A stretch of 64,000 bases of DNA from Streptomyces sp. NBC_00568 (lineage in GTDB: Bacteria > Actinomycetota > Actinomycetes > Streptomycetales > Streptomycetaceae), in NCBI RefSeq assembly GCF_026341855.1, contig NZ_JAPENW010000001.1:1550001-1614000 (forward strand). The letters are read 5' to 3'. Positions 29,497 through 38,011 of this stretch are shown here, in pieces. The notes under the pieces were generated by a model, which made no database searches, was not told where the DNA came from, and worked only from the letters and a program-made list of their open reading frames with translations. The first letter of the stretch is position 1; every line of letters begins with the position of its first letter. A program made the translations under genes and the position numbers.

Positions 29497-29687
29497 GCGG
29501 CGTCCTCCCGCTCCGCAAGCCACCGTTCGTATTCCGACCTGCGGATGCGCACGTCGCCGTTCGGCAGCTTGATCGAGCGCGGGCCCTTCCCGAGTTGACG
29601 CCACCGGTAGAAGGTCGACGGAGCCACCTTCAGATCAGTGATGACCTCGGCGACGGTCAACTTCTCGTCCAGCGCGCGAGCGCTCAT
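29493..29687 (-). CDS. xis: excisionase / helix-turn-helix DNA-binding protein (AICE 1)
   Basis: This 64-aa MerR/AlpA-type winged-helix protein (LTVAEVITDLKVAPSTFYRWRQLGKGP, then RIRRSEYERWL) is typical of AICE excisionases that direct the integrase toward excision. It overlaps the replication ATPase gene by four bases upstream and the integrase by four downstream, so excision and replication are coupled. Confidence 0.88.
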   Translation of the reverse strand: MSARALDEKLTVAEVITDLKVAPSTFYRWRQLGKGPRSIKLPNGDVRIRRSEYERWLAEREDAA

Positions 29688-30841
29688 ACCGCCGTCCCTT
29701 CGGCTTCGGTCGACCCGGACAGCCCGGACAGCTCCAATTCCGACTGTCCGGGTCGTTCGTGCTGGTCAGAGGGGTTAACCGGACAGTCGGACAGTGCGGA
29801 CACCTCCGGGGCGCCCTGTGTCCGGGTCTCGGTGTCCGGGTAGTACCGGCCGCCGACGTCCCTGTTGAGCTGTCCCGCCTCGGCCATGCGGGCGCAGGTC
29901 CGGCGGATCGTGTCCAGGTCGACGTGCGGCAGCTCGCCTGCCATGTCCTTGGGCTTCGCGCCGGGATGGGCACGGACGTAGCGGAGGATCGCGGCTCGGG
30001 TGTCTCCGACGGTGTGGTCGGTGGCCGGGCCGTCCAGCAAGTGCCAGGCTCCGGAGGCGGGTTGGAAGCTGAGGGCGTACTCGGCTTCGTCTACGTCGCG
30101 GCCGGTGACGTGCAGGATGCCGTCCGCCTGCCCGCGGGCCCGCTTCAGTACGAGGGTGGCGTCTGCCGCGCCCGCGATGCCGTTGGTCCCGGAGACCTCA
30201 GTCAGGAAGTCGTCCGAGCCTGCCTTGCGGACGTGGTGGACCAGGATGACGGCGATGCCGTAGTAGTCCGCGAGGCGTTTCGCGTAGCCGACGGCGACGT
30301 AATCCGCGTCGTACGCCGATACGCCCTGCGGGGCCTGTCCGCGCATCTTGGCGAACACGTCAATGACGACCATGCGGGCCTCGAGGTTGCGGTCCAGCCA
30401 CTGGGCTATGGCCTCGGTTCCGCCCTGGGGGAAGGGCGGGCATTCGGTGACCAGGGTCAGCCCGGCGGGCGCCGGCTGTCCGCCCAAGAGCTTGCCCATC
30501 CGGGTCTGAAGGCGGCGCGGGGTGTCCTCCAGGGCGAGGTAGAGCACGGGTCCGCCCTGGACGGGCACGGAGTCGAACGCCTGGCCTCCGGCGGCGACCG
30601 CGAGCGCCAGCCCGAGGGAGAGCCAGGACTTGCCGACCTTGGGCGGTCCGGCGAGCAGGCTGACGCCCTCGGCCAGGATGCCGGGAACGGCCCATTTCGG
30701 CTCGGGGAAGTTGGCGGCCATGAGCTGATCGGCTGTCCATGCGGTCCGCGGGCGCTCCCGCTTCGGCGGCGGGACCGAGACCGCCTCGGTGTCGCTGGGC
30801 ACGGAATACAGGTGCAGGGGCGGGATGGGGTTGGCGCTCAT
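29684..30841 (-). CDS. RepA-like AAA/RecA-fold ATPase of the replication module
   Basis: This 385-aa protein has Walker A GPPKVGKS (65-72), Walker B ARMVVIDVFAKM, and VILVHHVRK, matching RSF1010 RepA-type hexameric helicases. The C-terminal part (from about 285) looks like a winged helix, and the last ~50 residues are Ser/Glu/Pro-rich. The ATG overlaps the primase stop (ATGA). With the primase-polymerase it probably replicates the excised element. Several GACCCGGA-like motifs fall in its 3' end. Confidence 0.85.
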   Translation of the reverse strand: MSANPIPPLHLYSVPSDTEAVSVPPPKRERPRTAWTADQLMAANFPEPKWAVPGILAEGVSLLAGPPKVGKSWLSLGLALAVAAGGQAFDSVPVQGGPVLYLALEDTPRRLQTRMGKLLGGQPAPAGLTLVTECPPFPQGGTEAIAQWLDRNLEARMVVIDVFAKMRGQAPQGVSAYDADYVAVGYAKRLADYYGIAVILVHHVRKAGSDDFLTEVSGTNGIAGAADATLVLKRARGQADGILHVTGRDVDEAEYALSFQPASGAWHLLDGPATDHTVGDTRAAILRYVRAHPGAKPKDMAGELPHVDLDTIRRTCARMAEAGQLNRDVGGRYYPDTETRTQGAPEVSALSDCPVNPSDQHERPGQSELELSGLSGSTEAEGTAV

Positions 30842-31737
30842 GCGGCGACCGTCCTGGGGCGCCGTGCTCCGGTCCTGAGGCCGGAAGCGATGGTGCGCCG
30901 GGCCTCGCGCTCGCCCTGTCCGACTTGGAGCGCGGCTGTGAGGAGCCAGCCTGTGACGTCGGCTTCGCTCAACTCGCCTCCGGCAACGAGCTGTCCGAGG
31001 GCGACTGCGGCGATGAAGAGCGCGTCGTTGTGTTGGTGCTCGGCGGAGCCGGTGACGCGTTCCACCTCGCCGTTGACGGCGGACCGGAGGAAGGCGGTAC
31101 GCCGTCCGCGCCCGGTGAGGGCAACCGTGATGGGTGTCTGCGGGGGCAGTGGCGCGGGGCGTAGGAGTTCGGCGAGCCAACTCGGCAGCGGTGCCACGGG
31201 GTCGTGGCGGGTGACCTCGTACGGGTATCCGGCGAAGGTGCTGCCTGCACCGACCACGAGTCCGCCCCATGCGCGGGTGTCGACCTTCCAGCCCAGCCCG
31301 CGGGCGCTGTCCCCGGCAGTGTTGCGCAGGGGCTCGCCCTCGGGGGCGAGGAAGTACAAGTGGGTGCCGCCGCTCCAGGTGCGAACGGTGTACGTGTCAG
31401 CCGGGACGGGCTGGCCGTGGCTCTCGCAGAGTACGGCGAGGGCGTCGGCGCCGTCGGTGACGCCGTGCTTGGCCCAAGCGGCTGGCGGGGTGTCGCCGGG
31501 GTGCTTGGGCTTGTCCAGGTCGATGACGATCAGGCCGGAGGGGCCGGTGGAGATGCCGATGTTGTAGGCGGCGACGGACCAGGAACGGGTGATGCGGTCC
31601 GGGTCGGTGGTGGCTCGGGTCTCCCAGTCGGAGATGGCCGGGCGCTTGTCGCCGGGGACGAGGGGGAAGACGCGCCAGTCACGGGACGCTGCGTCAAGCG
31701 CGGCGGTGAGCTGGGCAGAGCCGTCCGGGTACGGCAT
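30838..31737 (-). CDS. bifunctional DNA primase/polymerase (prim-pol) replication protein
   Basis: This 299-aa protein carries the archaeo-eukaryotic prim-pol fold. It has VFPLVPGDKRPAISDWE near the N-terminus, the metal-binding D-x-D at 73-75 (IVIDLDKPKH), and TWSGGTHLYFLAP. A helical C-terminal part (AVNGEVERVTGSAEHQHNDALF) follows. It is the replication initiator type found in AICEs that lack RepSA or RepAM. It overlaps the ATPase gene by four bases. Confidence 0.9.
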   Translation of the reverse strand: MPYPDGSAQLTAALDAASRDWRVFPLVPGDKRPAISDWETRATTDPDRITRSWSVAAYNIGISTGPSGLIVIDLDKPKHPGDTPPAAWAKHGVTDGADALAVLCESHGQPVPADTYTVRTWSGGTHLYFLAPEGEPLRNTAGDSARGLGWKVDTRAWGGLVVGAGSTFAGYPYEVTRHDPVAPLPSWLAELLRPAPLPPQTPITVALTGRGRRTAFLRSAVNGEVERVTGSAEHQHNDALFIAAVALGQLVAGGELSEADVTGWLLTAALQVGQGEREARRTIASGLRTGARRPRTVAA

Positions 31738-31778
31738 GCTGGGGTGCTCCTGTTCTGTCTTCGGATGGGCAGGGAGAA

Positions 31779-31821
31779 CCGCGGCGGCGGGCGACCTTGC
31801 TGGGGAGTCCCGCCGCCGCGG
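31779..31821 (-). ncRNA. leader hairpin with conserved 17-nt loop, copy 1
   Basis: A perfect 13-bp stem encloses a 17-nt loop (RNA strand ACUCCCCAGCAAGGUCG). It lies about 40 nt upstream of the primase-polymerase start. A second hairpin with the identical loop but a different stem sequence is at 38,333-38,373. A conserved loop on a variable stem is what a structured regulatory RNA looks like. Confidence 0.65.
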
Positions 31822-31826
31822 CGTTG

Positions 31827-32291
31827 CTACTGGTTCTTGGCCCAGTGGGCGTACTGCTGGCGGACGTAGTGGCGCGGGTCGCTGACGACGGCCGTGTCGT
31901 CCAGCTCCATCAGCCGTTGTGCGGCTCGGGTGGCGAGGTCTGCCGCGTCGCTGGTGACGCTGTCGGTTTCGTTGCTCAGCGCGATGCGGTCCAGCAGCGC
32001 GGCCTTGCGGAGCCAGAACTCCCGGTTGAGCGCGTCGAGGAACGGCCTGTCGGCTGCTGTCCGGGCGGTCCATCCGATCTCGCTGATGATGCTCGGGGCG
32101 AGCGCGTACGCCTCTTCAGGCGCGGGCCAGGGCTCCGGCTCGGGACGGTGGTCGGCGGCGAGGTAGAGGCGGGTGCGCTGGCCGTCGCGAGTGGGGTGCT
32201 GGCGCGCCGGACCGGTGTTGAATGCGGCGGCCAGGGCCTCGCTGACGCGGTCCTTGTCGGCCAGGTCACAGATGATGCGGATCTCGAACAT
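31827..32291 (-). CDS. hypothetical AICE protein
   Basis: This 154-aa soluble protein begins MFEIRIICDLADKDRVSEAL, a beta-alpha start that resembles small ferredoxin-fold proteins. A mostly helical C-terminal part follows (LNREFWLRKAALLDRIAL). I do not recognise a function. It lies three bases after the membrane protein gene and directly upstream of the primase leader hairpin. Confidence 0.7.
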   Translation of the reverse strand: MFEIRIICDLADKDRVSEALAAAFNTGPARQHPTRDGQRTRLYLAADHRPEPEPWPAPEEAYALAPSIISEIGWTARTAADRPFLDALNREFWLRKAALLDRIALSNETDSVTSDAADLATRAAQRLMELDDTAVVSDPRHYVRQQYAHWAKNQ

Positions 32292-32294
32292 GGG

Positions 32295-32903
32295 TCAGTA
32301 CTCCTTGCCGGTGCTGGTGGACGGGAGTTCGGGCAGTCCGGCGGCTTCGACGGCCTTGACGTCGAAGCCGGGCAGGACGGCGCGCGCGGTGAGGGCGAGG
32401 GCGAGCTGTTCGGCGTAAGCAGCGCCGGTGCGGGCCACCTCGATCCGTGCTCCGGCGCGCAGGGCTTCGACGCGCTCGGTGTGGGCGTGTTCCTCGCGGC
32501 GCGCGCTGGTCTGCCGCTCGTGGGCCAGGTGCTCGCGGCGGTCGGTGCGCCAGTACCGCGCGGCGAGCCCGTAGGCGGTGGCGGTGGCGAGCACCCACAG
32601 CAGCAGCGGCAGGGACAGCCCGTCGGCGTATCCTGCGACCCCGGCGAGGGCGAGCCCGCCAGAGGCGGCGAACGCGGTTCCGGCGATCACGGGGTCTCCG
32701 GCGCGGCCGATGCTCGCGCACACGCCGGCCGTCGCGGCGGCGAGCGAGAGCGCGGTCATCAGCACGGCGTTGCCGATGGAGTGTTCGGCGCCGTTGGCGT
32801 TCCAGATGCGGGCCAGGATCAGCACGGTGGAGGTGGCGAGTGCGGGCGCGGCCTTGGGGGCGATGAGGGCGAGCCAGTGCCGGGCGATGATCTGTTCGTT
32901 CAC
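32295..32903 (-). CDS. putative AICE membrane protein (Spd-like position)
   Basis: This 202-aa protein has about three to four hydrophobic segments in residues 15-115 (WLALIAPKAAPALATSTVLIL, LMTALSLAAATAGV, LPLLLWVLATATAYG), then a charged coiled helix (RREHLAHERQTSARREEHAHTERV split over 120-145). Small membrane proteins in this position of Streptomyces conjugative plasmids are often intramycelial-spread (Spd) proteins. That role is inferred from position only. Confidence 0.7.
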   Translation of the reverse strand: MNEQIIARHWLALIAPKAAPALATSTVLILARIWNANGAEHSIGNAVLMTALSLAAATAGVCASIGRAGDPVIAGTAFAASGGLALAGVAGYADGLSLPLLLWVLATATAYGLAARYWRTDRREHLAHERQTSARREEHAHTERVEALRAGARIEVARTGAAYAEQLALALTARAVLPGFDVKAVEAAGLPELPSTSTGKEY

Positions 32904-32916
32904 GGCCGGACTCCTG

Positions 32917-33105
32917 TCACAGGTCGGGGATGGCGTTGATGACGGCGCGGGCGAGTTCGTTGATGGGTCCGGCGGCGCCGGTTGAGGCGAGGAAGAACCC
33001 GAACATCGCGGCGATGAACGCGGCGCCGTAGCCGAGGGACTTGGAGCGGAGCAGGAAGAACAGGACGAGTCCGAAGAGCAGAACCAGAGAGACGGTCACG
33101 GCCAT
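32917..33105 (-). CDS. small hydrophobic AICE protein
   Basis: This 62-aa protein is dominated by two membrane segments (VSLVLLFGLVLFFLL and GAAFIAAMFGFFLAS). The ATG at 33105 has a strong AAGGAGG upstream at good spacing. It probably acts with the neighbouring transfer or spread proteins. No family is recognised. Confidence 0.75.
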   Translation of the reverse strand: MAVTVSLVLLFGLVLFFLLRSKSLGYGAAFIAAMFGFFLASTGAAGPINELARAVINAIPDL

Positions 33106-33125
33106 GGGGGTGGCCTCCTTTCGTG

Positions 33126-33377
33126 TCAGCGGGTGCCTGCGCGGTAGATCCGTGAGGCGCGGTTGTAGATCCATCGGCCGACGCGGACGCGTTTGCCGCG
33201 GCCCTTGCAGCGGCGGCAGTGCTTGCCGCGCTTGGGGCGTCCCTTGCGGTCGGTGGTGGTGGCGAAGCCGAAGCCGTTGCACTTGCGGCAGGTGCCGAAC
33301 GGGCTCCCCGCACACAGAGAGCCGTAACAGAATGTGATGACGAGCAGGCATGTCATAGCAAGGGCTATGGGGGTCAT
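33126..33377 (-). CDS. small cysteine-rich (DnaJ-type zinc-finger-like) membrane protein
   Basis: This 83-aa protein has an N-terminal hydrophobic segment (ALAMTCLLVITFCYGSL). A CRKCNGFGF ... CRRCKGRG pair of CxxCxGxG-like motifs resembles the DnaJ central zinc finger. It is 20 bp upstream of the small hydrophobic gene. Such proteins are frequent in Streptomyces transfer regions, but the role is unknown. Confidence 0.7.
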   Translation of the reverse strand: MTPIALAMTCLLVITFCYGSLCAGSPFGTCRKCNGFGFATTTDRKGRPKRGKHCRRCKGRGKRVRVGRWIYNRASRIYRAGTR

Positions 33378-33418
33378 CGGGGTCCCTCCGGGCCGGTTTC
33401 CGAGGTTTTCGCAGGTGG

Positions 33419-33515
33419 GGGTGCTACCCGCTAGATCCCTGATCGGATGCTGTTTGGGGTGCTAGCGGGGGTGCTACCGGTAGCAGGTGGGCCCGCTACC
33501 GGTAGCGGTGGTACG
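33419..33515. repeat. palindrome cluster next to the transfer gene (candidate clt locus)
   Basis: Two identical 12-bp palindromes GCTACCGGTAGC lie at 33473-33484 and 33495-33506, 22 bp apart. Related GGTGCTA(C/G)C half-sites precede them at about 33420 and 33459. They sit directly after the 3' end of the FtsK-type transfer gene, where cis-acting transfer loci occur in Streptomyces plasmids. Confidence 0.55.
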
Positions 33516-33518
33516 GGG

Positions 33519-35759
33519 CTAGGCGGCACCCCGGTTTCCGTCACGCTCCGCAATCGCGGTGGTGAGGTCGTCGCGGACGATTCCGCGGCGGGTGGTGCGC
33601 TCGCCGTCGTCGGTGGTCCCGGCGATACCGGTGGTCTTGATGCCGTGCGGCTTGAGCGCGGAGGTGACGTTCTCGCCCTTCCATCCGCCGTAGACCTCCG
33701 GCCGCAGCTCCGCGAGCCGGGCGGCGATCCGCTCGTTCCACACCCGCTTCTCCGAGGTCGGCACAACCGCGGCGACGTCGGCGAGCAGGTCGTACGACGG
33801 TCCGGCCCCGCTCTCGGCTTCCTCCCCGACGGCGACGCCGGACAGCGTGCCCTCGGCCTTGCGCAGCGCGAGCGCCCGCTGAGCGATCGCGTGGGTGGCG
33901 TTGTCGTCCAGGTAGGCGGTGCGCACCACCACCGGCAGCGCGCCGGCGCCTCCGAGGTAACCGTTACCGGCGTCGATCTCCGGGCGGAACGAGGTGGCGC
34001 GCACTCCGTTCTTGTACGCGCTCGTGCCGAGGATCATGTCGTTCTCGACCTGCCCGGCCACCCTGAGGCAGAAGCGGATCGACACGTTGCCGCTGATCCC
34101 GGTCGGCAGCGAATCCTTGTCCGGGCGCTGGGTGGCCAGGACCAGGATCACCCCGAGGGCACGGCCCAGCTTGATGATGAACTCGGCGTCCTCACCTGCC
34201 TGTTTGCCGTACTTGGAGTGGGCGAACAGGTTCTGGCACTCGTCGAACACGGCGAGCAGCGGCCACAGCTTGAGCGAGCGCTTGTCGGCGATGGCGCGGG
34301 TGATGCGCTTGTCCGGGCACAGGTCCCGCGGCAGCTTCTTGATCGCGGCCGCACGGCGCATGACCTCGGCGCGCAGCAGCTTGAGCGAGTCGGCCGCATA
34401 CTCGATCGCTTCGTCATGGATGCCGGAGACGAACCGGTGCGAGACGCATTCGAGTTCGTCCAGGTCGCCGGTGCCCTTGTTCTCGTGCAGCCACAGTTCC
34501 ACCGACGGGTCCAGTGCCGCCCCGCAGGCCAGCACCCGGACGGAGGCGGTCTTGCCCTGCCCGGGCTGCGAGCCGATCAGCACGTTGTGCTGGATCAGCG
34601 GGACCGCCTGAGCCCGGCCGCGCGGGTCGATGCCGAACGGCACGCGCTTGAAGACGTCGTGCCGGCGGGCGCCTGCGAGCTGCCACTTGACGATGCCGGT
34701 CTTGGACAGGTCCCGGTCCCCGACCCACAGGATCAGGCGTCCCTCGTGCTCGTTGGGGTCGGCGTCCGGCCACACGCATCCCAGCGGGCGGCGCAGGCCG
34801 GACGCGAGCCGGGCCCGCCGGTCCGCCACGTCTGCCGGAGTCACACCGAGCGGCAGGTCAATGTCAGCGCGCCAGCCCGGACCCTCGCGGGTGATCGGGG
34901 CGACGAACTTGATGCCGTCCTGCCCCTTGGCGACCGCGGAGGTGATCTGGCCGATACCGATGGAAGCCATGGCCTTGACCACGATGTCGCTGGTCAGCTT
35001 CTGCACCTCGGTCTTGATGACCGCACGCGTTGCCAGCGGCGCATCCGCCGGCGCTCCGGCCAGCCCGAAGCCGAGCACTGCCACCGTCGCGGCGATGACC
35101 TGCGTCATCGGCTCCGCGCCGTAGACCAGGAACAGGGTGAGTACGAGGGCGACGACGGCGCCCATGGCGGTGAGGATCATCCGCAGGCGGACGCGGCGGT
35201 CGCGCTGCCGGGAGAGCTTGAGGTACTCGTCGACCTGCTCGTTCGTGGCCGTGTATTGCCGCAGGGCCTCGCCCTCGGCGTCCACGGACCAGCGGCCCAC
35301 CTTGCCCAGGGTGTTGAGTGCGCCGCGCGGGGCGCGCCAGATCAGTTTGGGCAGGTAGACGAACGGCACGCGGACCGCGTGAAATGCGACGGTGTGCCAG
35401 GCGTGCCCGGCCAGCCAGCCGAGTGCCTCCCGGAACTCCGCGGCCGACTTGAGCCAGGCCGGGAAGACGTCCAGCCGCTTGGAGTTCTTGATCCGGTCGA
35501 TGACGCCGGGCCCCGACACGGTCGGCACCGTGCTGTCGACCAACGTCGGCCGCCCGTCGGCCGACTCGGTCAGCTCCGGGTCGGCCGACTGCGACGGACC
35601 GGAGTCGGCCGACGGGTCGGGAGCCGGGTCGGTCGACTCGCCGCGCGCGGTGCGGGCCTTGCCGAGGTCGACCACCTCACCCCCGGACGGGGCCGCGGGG
35701 TCGGTCATTTCGACTTCGAGCCGGTTGAAGAGTTCGTTGTCGTCGTCGGGGTGTTTCAC
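33519..35759 (-). CDS. tra: FtsK/SpoIIIE-type conjugal DNA translocase (TraB/TraSA-like)
   Basis: This 746-aa protein is the single transfer protein that moves double-stranded DNA between hyphae in Streptomyces conjugation. Order: disordered Asp/Ser/Pro-rich N-terminus (20-85), membrane helices (about 195-235), motor domain with Walker A GSQPGQGKT (396-404) and Walker B LLAVFDECQNLF, then ATQRPDKDSLP, and a C-terminal winged-helix region (GGWKGENVTSALKPHGIKT) that would bind the transfer locus. The GTG at 35759 has AAGGA upstream. Confidence 0.93.
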   Translation of the reverse strand: MKHPDDDNELFNRLEVEMTDPAAPSGGEVVDLGKARTARGESTDPAPDPSADSGPSQSADPELTESADGRPTLVDSTVPTVSGPGVIDRIKNSKRLDVFPAWLKSAAEFREALGWLAGHAWHTVAFHAVRVPFVYLPKLIWRAPRGALNTLGKVGRWSVDAEGEALRQYTATNEQVDEYLKLSRQRDRRVRLRMILTAMGAVVALVLTLFLVYGAEPMTQVIAATVAVLGFGLAGAPADAPLATRAVIKTEVQKLTSDIVVKAMASIGIGQITSAVAKGQDGIKFVAPITREGPGWRADIDLPLGVTPADVADRRARLASGLRRPLGCVWPDADPNEHEGRLILWVGDRDLSKTGIVKWQLAGARRHDVFKRVPFGIDPRGRAQAVPLIQHNVLIGSQPGQGKTASVRVLACGAALDPSVELWLHENKGTGDLDELECVSHRFVSGIHDEAIEYAADSLKLLRAEVMRRAAAIKKLPRDLCPDKRITRAIADKRSLKLWPLLAVFDECQNLFAHSKYGKQAGEDAEFIIKLGRALGVILVLATQRPDKDSLPTGISGNVSIRFCLRVAGQVENDMILGTSAYKNGVRATSFRPEIDAGNGYLGGAGALPVVVRTAYLDDNATHAIAQRALALRKAEGTLSGVAVGEEAESGAGPSYDLLADVAAVVPTSEKRVWNERIAARLAELRPEVYGGWKGENVTSALKPHGIKTTGIAGTTDDGERTTRRGIVRDDLTTAIAERDGNRGAA

Positions 35760-35787
35760 TGACAGTTCCTTCTCTCGGGAGGGAAAG

Positions 35788-35832
35788 GGCGGGCCCGGCC
35801 GTCGCTGTAGGAGGTGGGCGGTCGGGCCCGCC
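35788..35832 (-). other. hairpin in the tra leader
   Basis: A 10-bp stem (GGCGGGCCCG with CGGGCCCGCC) encloses a loop of about 25 nt. It lies just upstream of the tra Shine-Dalgarno region, in a place comparable to the two conserved-loop hairpins at 31,779 and 38,333. Its loop is only weakly similar. Confidence 0.45.
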
Positions 35833-35839
35833 GCGTGGG

Positions 35840-36226
35840 TCATGCGGCGCGCTGTTCCTCGGGGTAGGCGCAGGACACGCACGTTCCGAGCGAGGTCGGG
35901 ATGACGTATCCGGCGTCCAACTGGCACTGCGGGCAGGTGCGGCGGGCGAGCATCGCCAGGGCGAGCGCTCCCCACTTGCGGGAGGTCATCGGCCGCACCG
36001 GGCGGGCGCGGTCGACGCGGTAGAGGTAGGCGACCTGCACCCCGGACTTCCGGCCCCGATGGCCGCGCATCACCTGCGCCGCAATCGGCTGTCCGCCGGG
36101 CCTCAGCCCGCGGTCCCGGAGCTGACGGCGAGTGGCATAGCCGTCCGGGGCAAAGCGCCACGGGAAGGTGGGAACCCCGAACCGGGTGCCGTTAGGGTCG
36201 TAGCACTCACTGAAGGCCGTGGACAT
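35840..36226 (-). CDS. RRQRL-motif zinc-binding protein
   Basis: This 128-aa protein has a Gly-rich N-terminal half with RRQLRDRGLRPGGQ, the signature of a family common in Streptomyces conjugative elements. A C-terminal Cys4 cluster (RTCPQCQLDAGY and GTCVSCAYPEEQ) would bind zinc. Its ATG overlaps the GGDEF gene stop (TGATG). Role unknown; its position in the transfer operon is conserved. Confidence 0.82.
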   Translation of the reverse strand: MSTAFSECYDPNGTRFGVPTFPWRFAPDGYATRRQLRDRGLRPGGQPIAAQVMRGHRGRKSGVQVAYLYRVDRARPVRPMTSRKWGALALAMLARRTCPQCQLDAGYVIPTSLGTCVSCAYPEEQRAA

Positions 36227-36876
36227 CAGGCCCCCACCCCGACAACCGGCGCGTCGGTGCGGGCGCCGGTCCGGCCGGCACGGCGACCGATGACGGTGGC
36301 GAACAGCCAGCCCAGCCCGGCCCGGCGCATTCCGGCACGGGCCTGCTTGGCCGCGTACATCGCCTCATCAGCGCGCCGCAGCAGCCCCGACAGATCGTCG
36401 CCGGGGAAGTCCGCGGCGCGCACCCAGCCAAGCGAGACCGTGGTTCGCATGGCCGGGTCCTGGCTGTCGACCGGGCGGGCTAGCACGCCGTGCAGAACGG
36501 CTAGCAGGTCGCCCGCGGTGCCGTGGCTGTCGATGACGACGGCTGCGAACTCGTCGCCCCCGAGCCGCCCGGCCACGCCCGACGAGCCGGCGTGGTGGGT
36601 GAGCCGGTCCGCGGTCGCCTTCAACAGCGCGTCCCCGGCTGCATGCCCGAACGTGTCGTTGATCTGCTTGAAGCGGTCCACGTCGGCCAGCACCACCACC
36701 GCGCGCGGGTCCTTGAGCAGGGCAGTGGCGCGGCGGGTGAACCCGTCACGGGTCCATAAGCCGGTCAACGGGTCACGCCGTGCCGTGTCGAGACGGGCCC
36801 ACAGCCTCCAGGCGTGGACAGCCCAACCCGCGGCCGGGGCCAGTGCGGAGAGCAGCACGGTCGCCGGGGTGCTCAT
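36226..36876 (-). CDS. GGDEF-domain protein (probable diguanylate cyclase)
   Basis: This 216-aa protein has a short N-terminal hydrophobic helix (about 5-22) and one GGDEF domain. It keeps the metal Asp in VVLADVDRFKQIND and the intact RLGGDEF (104-110). No RxxD inhibitory site precedes GGDEF. It therefore looks able to make cyclic di-GMP, which in Streptomyces holds BldD on DNA and delays sporulation. It is in the middle of the transfer operon, overlapping both neighbours, so it is a core part of the element rather than stray cargo. Confidence 0.87.
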   Translation of the reverse strand: MSTPATVLLSALAPAAGWAVHAWRLWARLDTARRDPLTGLWTRDGFTRRATALLKDPRAVVVLADVDRFKQINDTFGHAAGDALLKATADRLTHHAGSSGVAGRLGGDEFAAVVIDSHGTAGDLLAVLHGVLARPVDSQDPAMRTTVSLGWVRAADFPGDDLSGLLRRADEAMYAAKQARAGMRRAGLGWLFATVIGRRAGRTGARTDAPVVGVGA

Positions 36877-37868
36877 GCCGCCGTCCCCTCGCCGCGCTCG
36901 CCGTCGTCGGTGCTGTCGATGGGGTGCAAGCGCCGGCCGTCCGCGCGCTCACTGAGCAGCAGATCCCGCAACACGCGGGAGTTCGCGGCCGAGCAGTGCA
37001 GCGTGGTGCGAATCGCTTCGGCATTGATCGCGTCGTCCGCCCACCCGGCCGTGGCCTCGCGGGCTTCGGCGAGCAGTTCAGCGGGGGTCCGCGGCGCCTT
37101 ACCGGACTTAACTTTCGGCTTCGCGGTGCGCTTGCGCGGCGGCTTGGGCGTCTCCTGCCTCGGCGGCTCCGCGTCCTGCGGCGGAACGGACGACAGGTCG
37201 TCACTGGCTGGGGCCAGCTCACCCAACTTCAACAGCACCCGCTCCGGCCGCGGCGTCTTGGAACGCCACCGCCGACCGAACCGCTCACGCAGCTCCGCGC
37301 GGGCCAACTGCCTCTCCCGCTCCCGCCCCAAAGCATCGGAGTAGGAGGTGACCTCCCACAGCGTCATGCGGCGCCACAGGGCGAACGTCGACAGGGGGGC
37401 GAGCAGCCAGCGAGAGCGGCGGATCTTCTCCATCCGACGGCCCGTGACGGCGCCGATCCGGGAGGCGTAGACGTGCGCGGCCACCTCGGACAGCACCACC
37501 CACAGCAGCGGCATCGTGCCGTGCGCGAGCTTCGCGGACAGCGAGTGCCCAGCCGCGATATTCAGCCAGCACGTAACCCCGGTCAGCGCCCACGGTACGA
37601 ACCGCACCCAGCCCAGCGGCATGTCTGTACGGATCAGCAGCAGGAACGCCGCGGTGAACACCGGGATCGCCGTGTCGATGCCAACCGGCAGCATCCACGG
37701 GGAAGCAAAGCCCCAGCGCGCCCCGGCCGCGGACACGGCCTCGAAGGAAGAGGCCAGGCCCAGTCCGCCAACCCCGGCCGCGAGTACGGCGACCGCGCCT
37801 AACACCCACAGTTCCGGCGTCGTCAGCGGTGGCACGGCCGGACGCTCGATGGTCTCCAGCGCGCTCAT
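36873..37868 (-). CDS. DUF2637 / SpdB-like spread protein
   Basis: This 331-aa protein has four membrane helices in residues 20-155 (ELWVLGAVAVLAAGVGGLGLA, SPWMLPVGIDTAIPVFTAAF, VPWALTGVTCWLNIAAG, MPLLWVVLSEVAAHVY), as in DUF2637 proteins of Streptomyces plasmids. A cytosolic Lys/Pro-rich linker and a C-terminal helix-turn-helix-like part (AGWADDAINAEAIRTTLHCSA) follow. It is thought to help plasmid spread within recipient mycelium. It overlaps the genes on both sides by four bases. Confidence 0.85.
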   Translation of the reverse strand: MSALETIERPAVPPLTTPELWVLGAVAVLAAGVGGLGLASSFEAVSAAGARWGFASPWMLPVGIDTAIPVFTAAFLLLIRTDMPLGWVRFVPWALTGVTCWLNIAAGHSLSAKLAHGTMPLLWVVLSEVAAHVYASRIGAVTGRRMEKIRRSRWLLAPLSTFALWRRMTLWEVTSYSDALGRERERQLARAELRERFGRRWRSKTPRPERVLLKLGELAPASDDLSSVPPQDAEPPRQETPKPPRKRTAKPKVKSGKAPRTPAELLAEAREATAGWADDAINAEAIRTTLHCSAANSRVLRDLLLSERADGRRLHPIDSTDDGERGEGTAA

Positions 37869-38011
37869 GCGCTCTCACCGTCCTGCGAGGCCCGGAACTG
37901 GGCCTCCATCAGTTCGGCTTTCACGTCGCTCACCTGGCCGTCGACGATGCGCTGATAGACGGCCTCGCTCTCCAGGAACATGCGGTCCTGGAAGTTCGGG
38001 TCCTCGCTCAT
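37865..38011 (-). CDS. 48-aa protein of the transfer operon
   Basis: This small acidic protein (MSEDPNFQDRMFLESEAVYQ..., ending QDGESA) is read between the first gene of the operon and the SpdB-like gene. Its ATG overlaps the upstream stop by four bases, and its stop overlaps the SpdB-like ATG by four bases. That double coupling supports it as a real gene despite its length. Function unknown. Confidence 0.75.
   Translation of the reverse strand: MSEDPNFQDRMFLESEAVYQRIVDGQVSDVKAELMEAQFRASQDGESA

Noticed and set aside
29819..29845. Tandem GTGTCCGGGT repeats as an origin
   Set aside because: They lie inside the coding 3' end of the replication ATPase gene and encode a normal protein tail. I kept them only as part of the GACCCGGA motif observation.
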